This document shows, piece after piece, positions 1-5,697 of a DNA stretch of 9,438 nucleotides; position 1 is the stretch's first letter; every line of letters starts with the position of its first letter. A program made the position numbers and the translations under genes. Under the pieces are notes generated by a model. That model was given only the letters and a program-made list of their open reading frames with translations, was not told the DNA's origin and did no database searches. This stretch comes from an uncultured bacterium (GTDB lineage Bacteria; Bacillota; Clostridia; Oscillospirales; Oscillospiraceae): the NCBI GenBank assembly GCA_905214155.1, contig CAJMLC010000070.1, positions 1 through 9,438 of the forward strand. Reading direction: 5' to 3'.

Positions 1-57
1 ATATCAGATGATATGCGCGGCCTTGCCTTGGTAACATATTGTTGGGAGGGTAATGGT

Positions 58-138
58 ATGCCGGTATTATTGCGGATCTGGGACACGCTGCGGCGGCTGG
101 GGCAGTTGGCCCGGCGCGCGGAGCGGCCCAACGGATAA
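58..138 (+). CDS. possible 26-codon small ORF upstream of pyk
   Basis: An ATG follows a GGGAGGG ribosome-binding-like site (44-50) by 7 nt and opens a 26-codon frame ending in TAA 18 nt before the pyk start. The peptide is basic and leucine/arginine rich (for example RRLGQLARRAERPNG) with no domain I recognise. The same frame is open back to position 1, so this could instead be the last codons of an upstream gene cut by the window edge. Translation is suggested only by the SD spacing. Confidence 0.28.
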   Translation: MPVLLRIWDTLRRLGQLARRAERPNG

Positions 139-156
139 CAGAGGAGCGAAACAGCA

Positions 157-1569
157 ATGAGAAAAACCAAGATCGTATGTACCATCGGCCCGGCCAGCAG
201 CGACCGCGCCGTGTTCGCCGACATGTGCCGCGCGGGGCTGAACGTCGCGCGGCTGAACTTCTCCCACGGGACGCATGAAGAGCAGAAGGCAAAGCTCGAC
301 ATGATCAAATCCGTCCGGGAAGAGCTGAACCTGCCCATCGCGATCCTGCTGGACACAAAGGGGCCGGAATACCGCATCCGCACGTTCCGGAACGGGAAGA
401 TCACGCTGAACGACGGCGACACCTTCACGTTCACCACGCGCGAACTCGAGGGCGACGAGGGCATCGTCAGCGTCAGCTATAAGGGCCTCGCACAGGAGAT
501 GCACAAAGGCGACAAGATCCTCGTCAACAACGGCCTCGTCATCTTCGAGGTGCTCGGCGTCGAGGGCGAGGACATCCACTGCCGCGTCGAGGTCGGCGGC
601 GAGCTCTCTGACCGGAAGAGCATGAGTTTCCCGAACAAGGTCCTCAAGCAGACCTATCTCAGCGAGCAGGATAAGGCCGATCTGCTGTTCGGCATCGAGA
701 ACGGCGTCGACTTCGTCGCGGCCTCGTTCGTCTCCTGCAAGCAGGACGTGCTCGACCTTAAGGAATTCCTCGCGGCCAACGGCGGCGAGAAGATCGACGT
801 GATCGCGAAGATCGAAAACCGCGCGGGCGTCGACAACATCAACGAGATCTGCGAGGCCTGTGAGGGCATCATGGTCGCCCGCGGCGACCTTGGCGTCGAG
901 GTCCCGTTCACCGAGCTGCCCGCCATCCAGAAGCGCCTCATCACCACCTGCCGCCTGCTCGGCAAGCGGGTCATCACGGCGACCGAGATGCTCGAATCCA
1001 TGATCCACAACCCGCGCCCGACGCGCGCGGAGATCTCCGACGTGGCCAACGCTGTCTACGACGGTTCGAGCGCCGTCATGCTCTCCGGCGAGAGCGCCGC
1101 GGGCAAATACCCGGTGCAGTCGGTCGCGACGATGGCGGCCATCGTCGGCGAGACGGAGCAGCACATCAACTATGAAAAGCGCTTCCGCAAGGCGGATTTC
1201 AAGATCAACAGCCTGCTCGACGCCATCTCGCACGCGACGTGCGGCATGGCCATCGACATCGGCGCGAAGTGCATCGTCGTCAGCTCCCTGTCCGGCCGGA
1301 CGGTCCGGATGGTGTCGCGCTTCCGCGTGCCGATGGACATCATCGGCATGGCCACGAACAAGCGCGTCTGGTATAAGCTGGCCCTCTCGTGGGGCGTCAT
1401 CCCGGTGCTGAGTGAGCAGTTCAAGTCCATCGACGTGCTCTTCTACCACGCGGAGCGCGTCGCGCAGCAGACGCTCCAGCTCCGCGAGGGCGACAAGGTC
1501 GTCATGACCGGCGGCATCACCGACGGTACATCCGGCAACACGAACCTCATCAAGGTCGAAACGATCTGA
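157..1569 (+). CDS. pyk: pyruvate kinase
   Basis: Catalyses the last step of glycolysis, phosphoenolpyruvate + ADP to pyruvate + ATP, in the cytoplasm. The 470-residue product has the family landmarks in order: KTKIVCTIGPAS at the N-terminus, NFSHG (34-38), DTKGPE (66-71) at the start of the B domain, AKIENRAG (217-224) with the catalytic Lys218, MVARGDLGVE (239-248), TATEMLESM and NPRPTRAE (274-292), and MLSGESAAGKYP (308-319). Length matches the short bacterial form (about 470 aa), without the extra PEP-utiliser-like C-terminal domain of Bacillus enzymes. The start is fixed by a GAGGAG site (141-146) 10 nt upstream. Some motifs differ from the E. coli type: GPEYRI instead of GPEIR, LVNNGLV instead of LVDDGLI, TATEML instead of TATQML, so it belongs to a divergent clade, but active-site residues are kept. 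It stands alone before a strong terminator. Confidence 0.97.
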   Translation: MRKTKIVCTIGPASSDRAVFADMCRAGLNVARLNFSHGTHEEQKAKLDMIKSVREELNLPIAILLDTKGPEYRIRTFRNGKITLNDGDTFTFTTRELEGDEGIVSVSYKGLAQEMHKGDKILVNNGLVIFEVLGVEGEDIHCRVEVGGELSDRKSMSFPNKVLKQTYLSEQDKADLLFGIENGVDFVAASFVSCKQDVLDLKEFLAANGGEKIDVIAKIENRAGVDNINEICEACEGIMVARGDLGVEVPFTELPAIQKRLITTCRLLGKRVITATEMLESMIHNPRPTRAEISDVANAVYDGSSAVMLSGESAAGKYPVQSVATMAAIVGETEQHINYEKRFRKADFKINSLLDAISHATCGMAIDIGAKCIVVSSLSGRTVRMVSRFRVPMDIIGMATNKRVWYKLALSWGVIPVLSEQFKSIDVLFYHAERVAQQTLQLREGDKVVMTGGITDGTSGNTNLIKVETI

Positions 1570-1593
1570 GACGTATCTGAAAACAGGAGAAAA

Positions 1594-1636
1594 GCCCCGG
1601 AGAAGGCACAAAAAGCCGTCTCCGGGGCGCTTTTTT
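1594..1636. terminator. bidirectional intrinsic terminator between pyk and folC
   Basis: GCCCCGGAGAAGGC (1594-1607) pairs with GCCGTCTCCGGGGC (1615-1628), with a single A/G mismatch, around a 7-nt loop, and is followed by GC and six T (1631-1636) on the plus strand. On the minus strand the same hairpin is followed by TTTTCTCC, so it can also stop the convergent folT-folC transcript. Confidence 0.92.
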
Positions 1637-1642
1637 ACAAAC

Positions 1643-1672
1643 ATGTCCCGCATCCGGATGGATGCGGGACAT
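1643..1672 (-). repeat. perfect 13-bp hairpin just downstream of folC
   Basis: ATGTCCCGCATCC (1643-1655) and GGATGCGGGACAT (1660-1672) form a perfect stem with a 4-nt loop, beginning 5 nt after the folC stop codon. On the folC transcript it is followed by GTTTGT rather than a T run, so alone it is a poor terminator. It may stabilise the mRNA 3' end or act together with the bidirectional terminator beside it. Confidence 0.6.
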
Positions 1673-1677
1673 CTGAA

Positions 1678-2949
1678 TTACAGGGCGGCAACGGCGGCCT
1701 TGATGTCGCCGAGCATGTAGAGCGAGCCGTAGCAGAGGACGACGCCGTCCTTTCCCGCGTGCTCCACCGCCAGCTTCACGCCGTCCGCGACCGTGTCACA
1801 CGGCGTGACGGGCTTGCCGAACGTGGCGAGGTACTTCGCCAGATCCTTCGCGTCCAGCGCGCGGGGGTTGCCCGGCGTGACCGTGATGAATTCCTTGGCA
1901 AACGGCGCGACGTTGGCGTACATACAGTGGAAATCCTTGTCGCCAAGGACGCCGGTGAGCACCGTGAGGGGCCGGCCGGCGAGATAATCGTCGATGTTCT
2001 TGACGAGGGCCTCGATGCACTGCGGATTGTGTCCGCCGTCGATGATGAACAGCGGGTCTTTGCGCAGCAGCTCGAACCGGCCGGGCCACTTGACGTCCTT
2101 CAGGCCCTTGCGCACGGCCTCCTCTGGCAGGTTCCAGCCGCGCTCACGCAGCGCGTCGACCGCGGTCAGCACGACGGCGGCGTTGTGCAGCTGGTGGTCG
2201 CCAAGGAGCGGCAGCTCCAGCGCCTCATAGCCGTCGCAGTCGAAGACCTGGCCTTCGAGGCCGTGTGAGCGGAGACGGATGGAATCAAAATCGGCCTTAT
2301 GCAGCTTCGCGCCGACCTTGGCGCAGCGGTCTTCGAACACCGCCTCCACAGACGGCTGCTCGCGGTAGATGACGGCGTCGCAGCCGGGCTTGATGATGCC
2401 GGACTTTGTCGCGGCGATCTTCTCGAGCGTGTCGCCGAGGACTTCGGTATGGTCAAGGCCGATGTTGCAGAGGATCGCGACCTCCGGCGGCAGGATGACG
2501 TTCGTTGCGTCGAATTCGCCGCCCATGCCGACCTCGCAGACGACGATGTCGCACTTCTGCCGCGCGAAATATTCAAAGCCGATGGCCGTGACCATTTCAA
2601 ATTCGGTCGGCTGCTCGAAGATGGACTCCGCGAACGGCTTGACGTATTCGGTCAGCGCGCAGATGTCGTCGTTGGAGATCATCTGGCCGTTGACCTGGAT
2701 GCGCTCGCCGAATTCGACGATGTAGGGCGAGGTATAGAGGCCGGTCTTGTAGCCCGCGGCCTGGAAGATCGAGGCCAGCATGGCGCAGGTGGAGCCTTTG
2801 CCGTTCGTGCCCGCGACGTGGACAAATTTACATTTGCGTTCGGGGTGGCCCATGGCATCGAGCAGCGCGGTGATGCGCTCGAGGCCGGGGATGCTGCCCT
2901 TCCAGCAGACGGCGTGGATATAATGCAGGGCTTCGTCAAGAGTCATCAT
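1678..2949 (-). CDS. folC: bifunctional folylpolyglutamate synthase / dihydrofolate synthase
   Basis: Mur-ligase-family enzyme that adds glutamate to dihydropteroate and/or to reduced folates using ATP, which traps folates in the cytoplasm. The 423-residue product shows VHVAGTNGKGST (P-loop, 47-53 GTNGKGS), TSPYIVEFGERI (73-84), CEVGMGGEFDATN (138-150), GLDHTEVLG (164-172), ATKSGIIKPG (180-189, with the lysine often carbamylated in this family), DHQLHNA (251-257), PGRFELL and IIDGGHNP (302-309; DGAHNP is the usual form). Start chosen at the first of two adjacent ATG codons, 10 nt after a GAAAGAAG purine tract. A GTG 45 nt further upstream would overlap the end of folT and adds a poor, serine/asparagine-rich extension. 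It lies 31 nt downstream of folT in one transcript, so it should share the THF riboswitch leader. Whether it has both activities cannot be read from sequence. Confidence 0.95.
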   Translation of the reverse strand: MMTLDEALHYIHAVCWKGSIPGLERITALLDAMGHPERKCKFVHVAGTNGKGSTCAMLASIFQAAGYKTGLYTSPYIVEFGERIQVNGQMISNDDICALTEYVKPFAESIFEQPTEFEMVTAIGFEYFARQKCDIVVCEVGMGGEFDATNVILPPEVAILCNIGLDHTEVLGDTLEKIAATKSGIIKPGCDAVIYREQPSVEAVFEDRCAKVGAKLHKADFDSIRLRSHGLEGQVFDCDGYEALELPLLGDHQLHNAAVVLTAVDALRERGWNLPEEAVRKGLKDVKWPGRFELLRKDPLFIIDGGHNPQCIEALVKNIDDYLAGRPLTVLTGVLGDKDFHCMYANVAPFAKEFITVTPGNPRALDAKDLAKYLATFGKPVTPCDTVADGVKLAVEHAGKDGVVLCYGSLYMLGDIKAAVAAL

Positions 2950-2980
2950 GGTGGAATTACTTCTTTCTTCTGTTTCCGAA

Positions 2981-3574
2981 TTATTTCTTTTCACGCATCA
3001 CCGGCGGCCAGAGCTTGGTCGCGGTGAAGACCTTGGAGCGATAAAGCAGCCAGACGATCAGCGTATCGAGCACGAACGTGACCACAAACTGGATCGAGCG
3101 CGCGGCCAGCTTCGTCAGGAAGAATGCCTCAAACGCGTCGCCGCCGTAGACCTTGGCGAGTGCGAAGCTCTGCCACAGGATGGAGCCGAGCGTAATGGCC
3201 GGCAGGAACGCCAGCGCGATGCGCCCGATATTGACCTTTTTCACCAGCATCGGCCGGAACAGGCCCGCGCACAAGCCGTACAGGATCGGTGGGATGCAGA
3301 ACATCGGGTTATAGCCGTAGCCCGAGAACAGGCACCCGACAAAGTCGGCCACAAAGCCGACCAGCGCGCCGGGGATCGGCCCGAAGAGCATGCCCGCGAT
3401 GAAGATCGGCACGGCCTCGAGCGAGAAGCGCGTCGTCTCATTCGGCATCGGGATGATGAGCCGCGCCAGCACGACCGAGATGGCCGCGAGCAGGGCGGAC
3501 GTGGCAAGGATGCGGACATTTTTCAGACCGGTATGCTGCGCGGCGGGCGCAGCGGCTGCTTGATTTTTGAGCAT
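2981..3574 (-). CDS. folT: folate-family ECF transporter substrate-binding (S) subunit
   Basis: Integral membrane S-component of an energy-coupling-factor vitamin importer. It would capture folate outside and work with a shared EcfA/EcfA'/EcfT module, which is not in this window. The 197-residue product is hydrophobic with about six membrane segments: roughly 20-42, 53-75, 77-104, 117-140, 150-172 and the end near 180. Family-like stretches are RLIIPMPNETTRFSLEAVPI (39-57), GPIPGALVGFVADFVG (65-80), and GYGYNPMFCIPPILYG (85-100). Start fixed by AGGAGG (3582-3587) with 7-nt spacing to ATG 3574. The assignment to folate rests on both sequence resemblance and the THF riboswitch and folC in the same transcription unit. 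The frame is open far upstream into the leader, but that part is structured RNA, not protein. Confidence 0.9.
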   Translation of the reverse strand: MLKNQAAAAPAAQHTGLKNVRILATSALLAAISVVLARLIIPMPNETTRFSLEAVPIFIAGMLFGPIPGALVGFVADFVGCLFSGYGYNPMFCIPPILYGLCAGLFRPMLVKKVNIGRIALAFLPAITLGSILWQSFALAKVYGGDAFEAFFLTKLAARSIQFVVTFVLDTLIVWLLYRSKVFTATKLWPPVMREKK

Positions 3575-3604
3575 AAAAAAGCCTCCTAATCTGGAGAAGC
3601 CTTT
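3575..3604 (-). promoter_or_regulatory. terminator-like hairpin containing the folT ribosome binding site
   Basis: On the minus strand AAAGGC-TT-CTCC (3604-3593) can pair with GGAGGC plus the first T residues (3586 downward) around the 6-nt loop AGATTA, with a two-nucleotide bulge, and is directly followed by six T and then the folT ATG. The 3' arm contains the folT SD (AGGAGG, 3587-3582). The hairpin would therefore both hide the SD and resemble an intrinsic terminator, as in riboswitch expression platforms. Function is inferred. Confidence 0.5.
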
Positions 3605-3624
3605 CATGAATCGCCTGCGGCCTT

Positions 3625-3780
3625 CGGCGGATCTTTTGCCCCAATCCTGCGGTTTGAAAACCTTGGAATATTGCGCAGCCGTTGGCGACAACGGAGCCTT
3701 ACGGATGCGGCATACCCCTTGCGGGTACACAAAGTATTCCGGCGGTTTCAAACCTTGGCTTGTGCCAAAATCTCTCTCCG
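3625..3780 (-). repeat. 156-nt structured inverted-repeat element in the folT leader
   Basis: The two ends are imperfect inverted copies of about 38 nt: 3625-3662 on one side and 3744-3780 on the other, each including a GGTTTGAAA core. They are followed inward by GGAATA/TATTCC. Inside lie small hairpins, on the minus strand TACCC-GCAAG-GGGTA, CC-GTAA-GG and CCGTTG-TCGC-CAACGG. The whole folds on paper as one long branched helix. It sits between the THF aptamer with its anti-SD tract and the folT start. It could be a miniature dispersed repeat that inserted into the leader, or a second regulatory RNA. I do not recognise a named family. Confidence 0.6.
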
Positions 3781-3823
3781 AATGCTCTTGTCGATTACAT
3801 GTAAGCCTTCTCTTATAAAAATT

Positions 3824-3833
3824 GGAGGAGGTT
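3824..3833 (-). promoter_or_regulatory. anti-Shine-Dalgarno tract in the folT leader
   Basis: The transcript carries AACCTCCTCC here. CCTCCT is exactly complementary to the folT SD AGGAGG (3582-3587), and AACCTCC is exactly complementary to GGAGGTT in loop 3 of the THF aptamer (3940-3946 on the plus strand). This gives two mutually exclusive pairings, a typical translational switch layout. The pairing potential is visible; its use is inferred. Confidence 0.4.
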
Positions 3834-3885
3834 AAAGATATGAACTTTTCTGGAAATCGGAAACTGCATGCTGTACAATTTCTCT

Positions 3886-3986
3886 TTGCCATAGCGGATG
3901 CGAAATGACACCGCGGGGCCAGCCCCTTCGCCCGGCGGCAACCTCCCATCCAACCGGTACTTGACGCGTCATTCCTACTCATGCAA
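3886..3986 (-). promoter_or_regulatory. tetrahydrofolate (THF-I) riboswitch aptamer
   Basis: Reading the minus strand, the conserved pieces of the class occur in order: GAGTAG, then AATGACGCGTCAAGT, GGATGGGAGG, GGCGAAG, CCGCGGTGTCATTTCGCATCCGCT. This parallels the well-known folT aptamer of Eubacterium siraeum. P2 is formed by AATGAC..GCG with CGCGG..GTCATT. Loop 3 has GGATG (3951-3947), complementary to CATCC (3900-3896) in J2/1, which is the expected pseudoknot. P1 is an imperfect TTGCATG/CTATGGCAA helix. The ligand in this class is THF or related reduced folates, and binding usually lowers expression. The downstream genes, a folate ECF S-component and folC, are classical targets. Confidence 0.9.
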
Positions 3987-4057
3987 CGTTCGGGTACGCA
4001 CATACTGTTAAATTAGCAGGCTCACATCTTCCTGCCCTTAAAATCGCTCCTGAGACC

Positions 4058-4085
4058 ATTGTACCGTATTTTTGGAAAAACGCAA
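4058..4085 (-). promoter_or_regulatory. sigma-A-type promoter for the folT-folC leader
   Basis: Minus-strand TTGCGT (4085-4080) and TACAAT (4063-4058) are separated by 16 bp, with A/T tracts upstream. Transcription would begin near 4051, about 65 nt before the THF aptamer. The spacer is 1 bp shorter than ideal; using CTTGCG as the -35 gives 17. Confidence 0.55.
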
Positions 4086-4145
4086 GTGGTATTTCGATAT
4101 TTTTTGATTGATTTTTCCGGCCGCGGAAAATTTTTTCGCGCCCTA

Positions 4146-4174
4146 TTGACAAATGCGGCGCGCGGTGATATAAC
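4146..4174 (+). promoter_or_regulatory. sigma-A promoter of the leader peptide-metY-cysK operon
   Basis: TTGACA (4146-4151), a 17-bp spacer and TATAAC (4169-4174), preceded by an A/T-rich region that includes six T at 4131-4136. The expected start site is around 4181. It is divergent from the folT promoter, with about 60 bp between the two -35 elements. Confidence 0.8.
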
Positions 4175-4177
4175 ATA

Positions 4178-4196
4178 ACCAACCTACCAGATTGGT
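4178..4196 (+). promoter_or_regulatory. inverted repeat over the metY operon start site, possible operator
   Basis: ACCAA (4178-4182) and TTGGT (4192-4196) are perfect arms separated by 9 nt, immediately after the -10 box and covering the predicted start site. A repressor bound here would block initiation. Cysteine-metabolism operons in Firmicutes are often controlled by Rrf2-family regulators such as CymR, so such a protein is a candidate, but no regulator gene lies in the window. Confidence 0.4.
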
Positions 4197-4229
4197 GTGA
4201 ATTAAAAGCCGGATCGCAGGAGGTATTTC

Positions 4230-4307
4230 ATGAATCATCGATTCCCCATTCTGCTGCGGCAGAATTTCCGCTTTGGACGAATGTGTGTCCGCTGCTGTTG
4301 TCGCTGA
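4230..4307 (+). CDS. cysteine-rich leader peptide (25 aa) upstream of metY
   Basis: AGGAGG (4218-4223) stands 6 nt before ATG 4230, the best ribosome binding site in the operon. The 25-codon frame begins MNHRFPILLRQNF and ends in MCVRCCCR before TGA, so four of the last seven sense codons are Cys (codons 19, 22, 23, 24; TGT, TGC, TGT, TGT). It lies about 50 nt after the predicted transcription start and 35 nt before metY. A cluster of codons for the pathway's end product just before the stop is the signature of ribosome-mediated attenuation. Cysteine-tract leader peptides upstream of sulfur-assimilation genes are known from actinobacteria. There is no T-tract terminator between it and metY, so control would be translational or by another route. 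The peptide itself need not have a function. Confidence 0.7.
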   Translation: MNHRFPILLRQNFRFGRMCVRCCCR

Positions 4308-4342
4308 ATGCCACCATTACAGAAATGAAAGGAATGAACACC

Positions 4343-5626
4343 ATGTCCAACTATAAATTTGAAACGCTTCAGGTCCACGTCGGTCAGGAGACCGCCGATC
4401 CCGCTACCGATTCCCGCGCCGTGCCGATCTACGCCACGACGTCTTATGTCTTCAAGGACTCCGCACAGGCGGCGGGCCGCTTTGGCCTGACCGAGGGCGG
4501 CAACATCTATACCCGCCTGATGAACCCGACGAGCGATGTGTTTGAAAAGCGCATTGCGGCGCTCGAGGGCGGCGCGGCCGCGCTGGCTACGGCCTCCGGC
4601 TCGGCGGCCATCACCTACGCCGTGCAGAACATCGCCATCGCGGGCGACCATATCGTCTCCGCGGCCAACCTCTATGGCGGCACGCACAATCTCTTCGCCA
4701 ACACCCTCGTCGAACAGGGCCTCACGACCACATTCGTCGACCCGTCTGACCCCGAGAATTTTGAAAAAGCCATCCAGCCGAACACCAAGCTGCTCTACGC
4801 CGAGACGCTGGGCAACCCGAACTCCGACGTCATCGACCTCGAGGCCATCGCGGCCATCGCCCACAGGCACGGCATCCCGCTCATCGTCGACAGCACGTTC
4901 GCCACACCCTATCTCATCCGTCCGATCGAGCACGGCGCGGACATCGTCGTCCACTCGGCAACGAAGTTCATCGGCGGCCACGGCACGGTCATGGGCGGCG
5001 TCGTGATCGACGGCGGCAAGTTCAACTGGGCGCAGAATGACAAGTTCCCCGGTCTCTCGAAGCCGAATCCCTCGTACCACGGCGTGGTCTTCACCGAGGC
5101 GGCAGGGAACCTTGCCTACATCACCAAGCTCCGCACCACGCTGATGCGCGACCAGGGCGCGACGATCTCGCCGTTCAACTCCTTCCTGCTGCTGCAGGGC
5201 CTCGAGACGCTCTCGCTGCGCGTCGAGCGCCATGTGGAAAATGCGCTGAAGGTCGTCGACTTCCTGAACCATCATCCGCAGGTCGAAAAGGTCCACCATC
5301 CGTCCCTCGCCACGGGCCGGGAAAAGGAACTCTACGACCGCTATTTTCCGAACGGCGCGGCCTCCATCTTCACGTTTGAGATCAAGGGCGACGCCGAGAC
5401 GGCCAAGAAGTTCACCGAGAGCCTCACGCTCTTCTCCCTGCTGGCCAACGTGGCCGACGTGAAGTCGCTGGTCATCCATCCGGCGTCCACCACGCATTCG
5501 CAGCTGTCCGACGAGGAGCTCCGTGCCTGCGGCATTTCGCCGACCACCATCCGCCTGTCCATCGGCACCGAGCACATCGACGACATCCTCGCCGACCTGC
5601 AGCAGGGCTTTGACGCCGTGAAGTGA
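4343..5626 (+). CDS. metY: O-acetylhomoserine aminocarboxypropyltransferase (sulfhydrylase)
   Basis: PLP enzyme of the Cys/Met metabolism family that makes homocysteine from O-acetylhomoserine and sulfide. Some members also use O-acetylserine. The product is 427 aa, the usual length of this family. Visible features: PIYATTSYVF (28-37), YTRLMNPTSDVFEKRIAALEGG split across 56-77, SGSAAI (85-90), NLYGGTHNLF (109-118), AETLGNPN (153-160), DSTFATP (183-189) and SATKFIGGHG with PLP Lys208. ATG 4343 was chosen because AAAGGAA (4328-4334) precedes it by 8 nt; ATG codons at 4325 and 4334 lack a spaced SD. It is the first enzyme gene after the Cys-rich leader, followed by cysK after 71 nt without a terminator, so the two should be co-transcribed. 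The position behind a cysteine-sensing leader suggests a role in sulfide assimilation overall rather than methionine supply alone. Confidence 0.95.
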   Translation: MSNYKFETLQVHVGQETADPATDSRAVPIYATTSYVFKDSAQAAGRFGLTEGGNIYTRLMNPTSDVFEKRIAALEGGAAALATASGSAAITYAVQNIAIAGDHIVSAANLYGGTHNLFANTLVEQGLTTTFVDPSDPENFEKAIQPNTKLLYAETLGNPNSDVIDLEAIAAIAHRHGIPLIVDSTFATPYLIRPIEHGADIVVHSATKFIGGHGTVMGGVVIDGGKFNWAQNDKFPGLSKPNPSYHGVVFTEAAGNLAYITKLRTTLMRDQGATISPFNSFLLLQGLETLSLRVERHVENALKVVDFLNHHPQVEKVHHPSLATGREKELYDRYFPNGAASIFTFEIKGDAETAKKFTESLTLFSLLANVADVKSLVIHPASTTHSQLSDEELRACGISPTTIRLSIGTEHIDDILADLQQGFDAVK

Positions 5627-5697
5627 TTTTTGTCAACACCGTGCCATTGATCGTCAACGAATTATGAAATTGAACGAATTATTTCGGAGGTAACATC

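Noticed and set aside
67..1653. A 528-codon open frame on the minus strand opposite pyk
   Set aside because: It is an antisense shadow from GC-rich third codon positions. It has biased composition (Asp, Arg, Ala, Val), no recognisable domain, and the plus strand encodes an unmistakable pyruvate kinase.
1678..2994. folC starting at GTG 2994
   Set aside because: That start overlaps the folT 3' end and adds 15 low-complexity residues. The conserved family N-terminus begins at the MMTLDEAL start, which has its own purine-rich site.
3840..3908. Plus-strand 22-codon ORF with a perfect-looking GGAGGAGG site 8 nt upstream
   Set aside because: The SD is the complement of the anti-SD tract of the folT leader, and the ORF runs antisense into the THF aptamer. 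No plus-strand promoter or downstream gene supports it.
2981..4003. folT read as a 340-residue protein starting near 4003
   Set aside because: The extra 143 residues would be encoded by the THF riboswitch and the inverted-repeat element. A strong SD lies directly before ATG 3574, and S-components are about 180-200 residues long.
3886..4051. T-box leader upstream of folT
   Set aside because: GAGTAG and the GGGGCTGGCCCCGCGG segment briefly resembled T-box parts, but the order of conserved blocks and the loop 3/J2/1 pseudoknot fit the THF-I aptamer much better.
4113..4136. Small palindrome TTTTCCG-GCCG-CGGAAAA followed by six T, as a plus-strand terminator
   Set aside because: The stem has only three G/C pairs, no plus-strand gene precedes it, and it is better explained as the A/T-rich upstream region of the metY promoter.
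4235..5575. Long minus-strand frame opposite metY, and a similar one (5662-7488) opposite cysK and pdxK
   Set aside because: These show the same GC-driven antisense artefact. The plus-strand genes carry all family motifs and proper ribosome binding sites.
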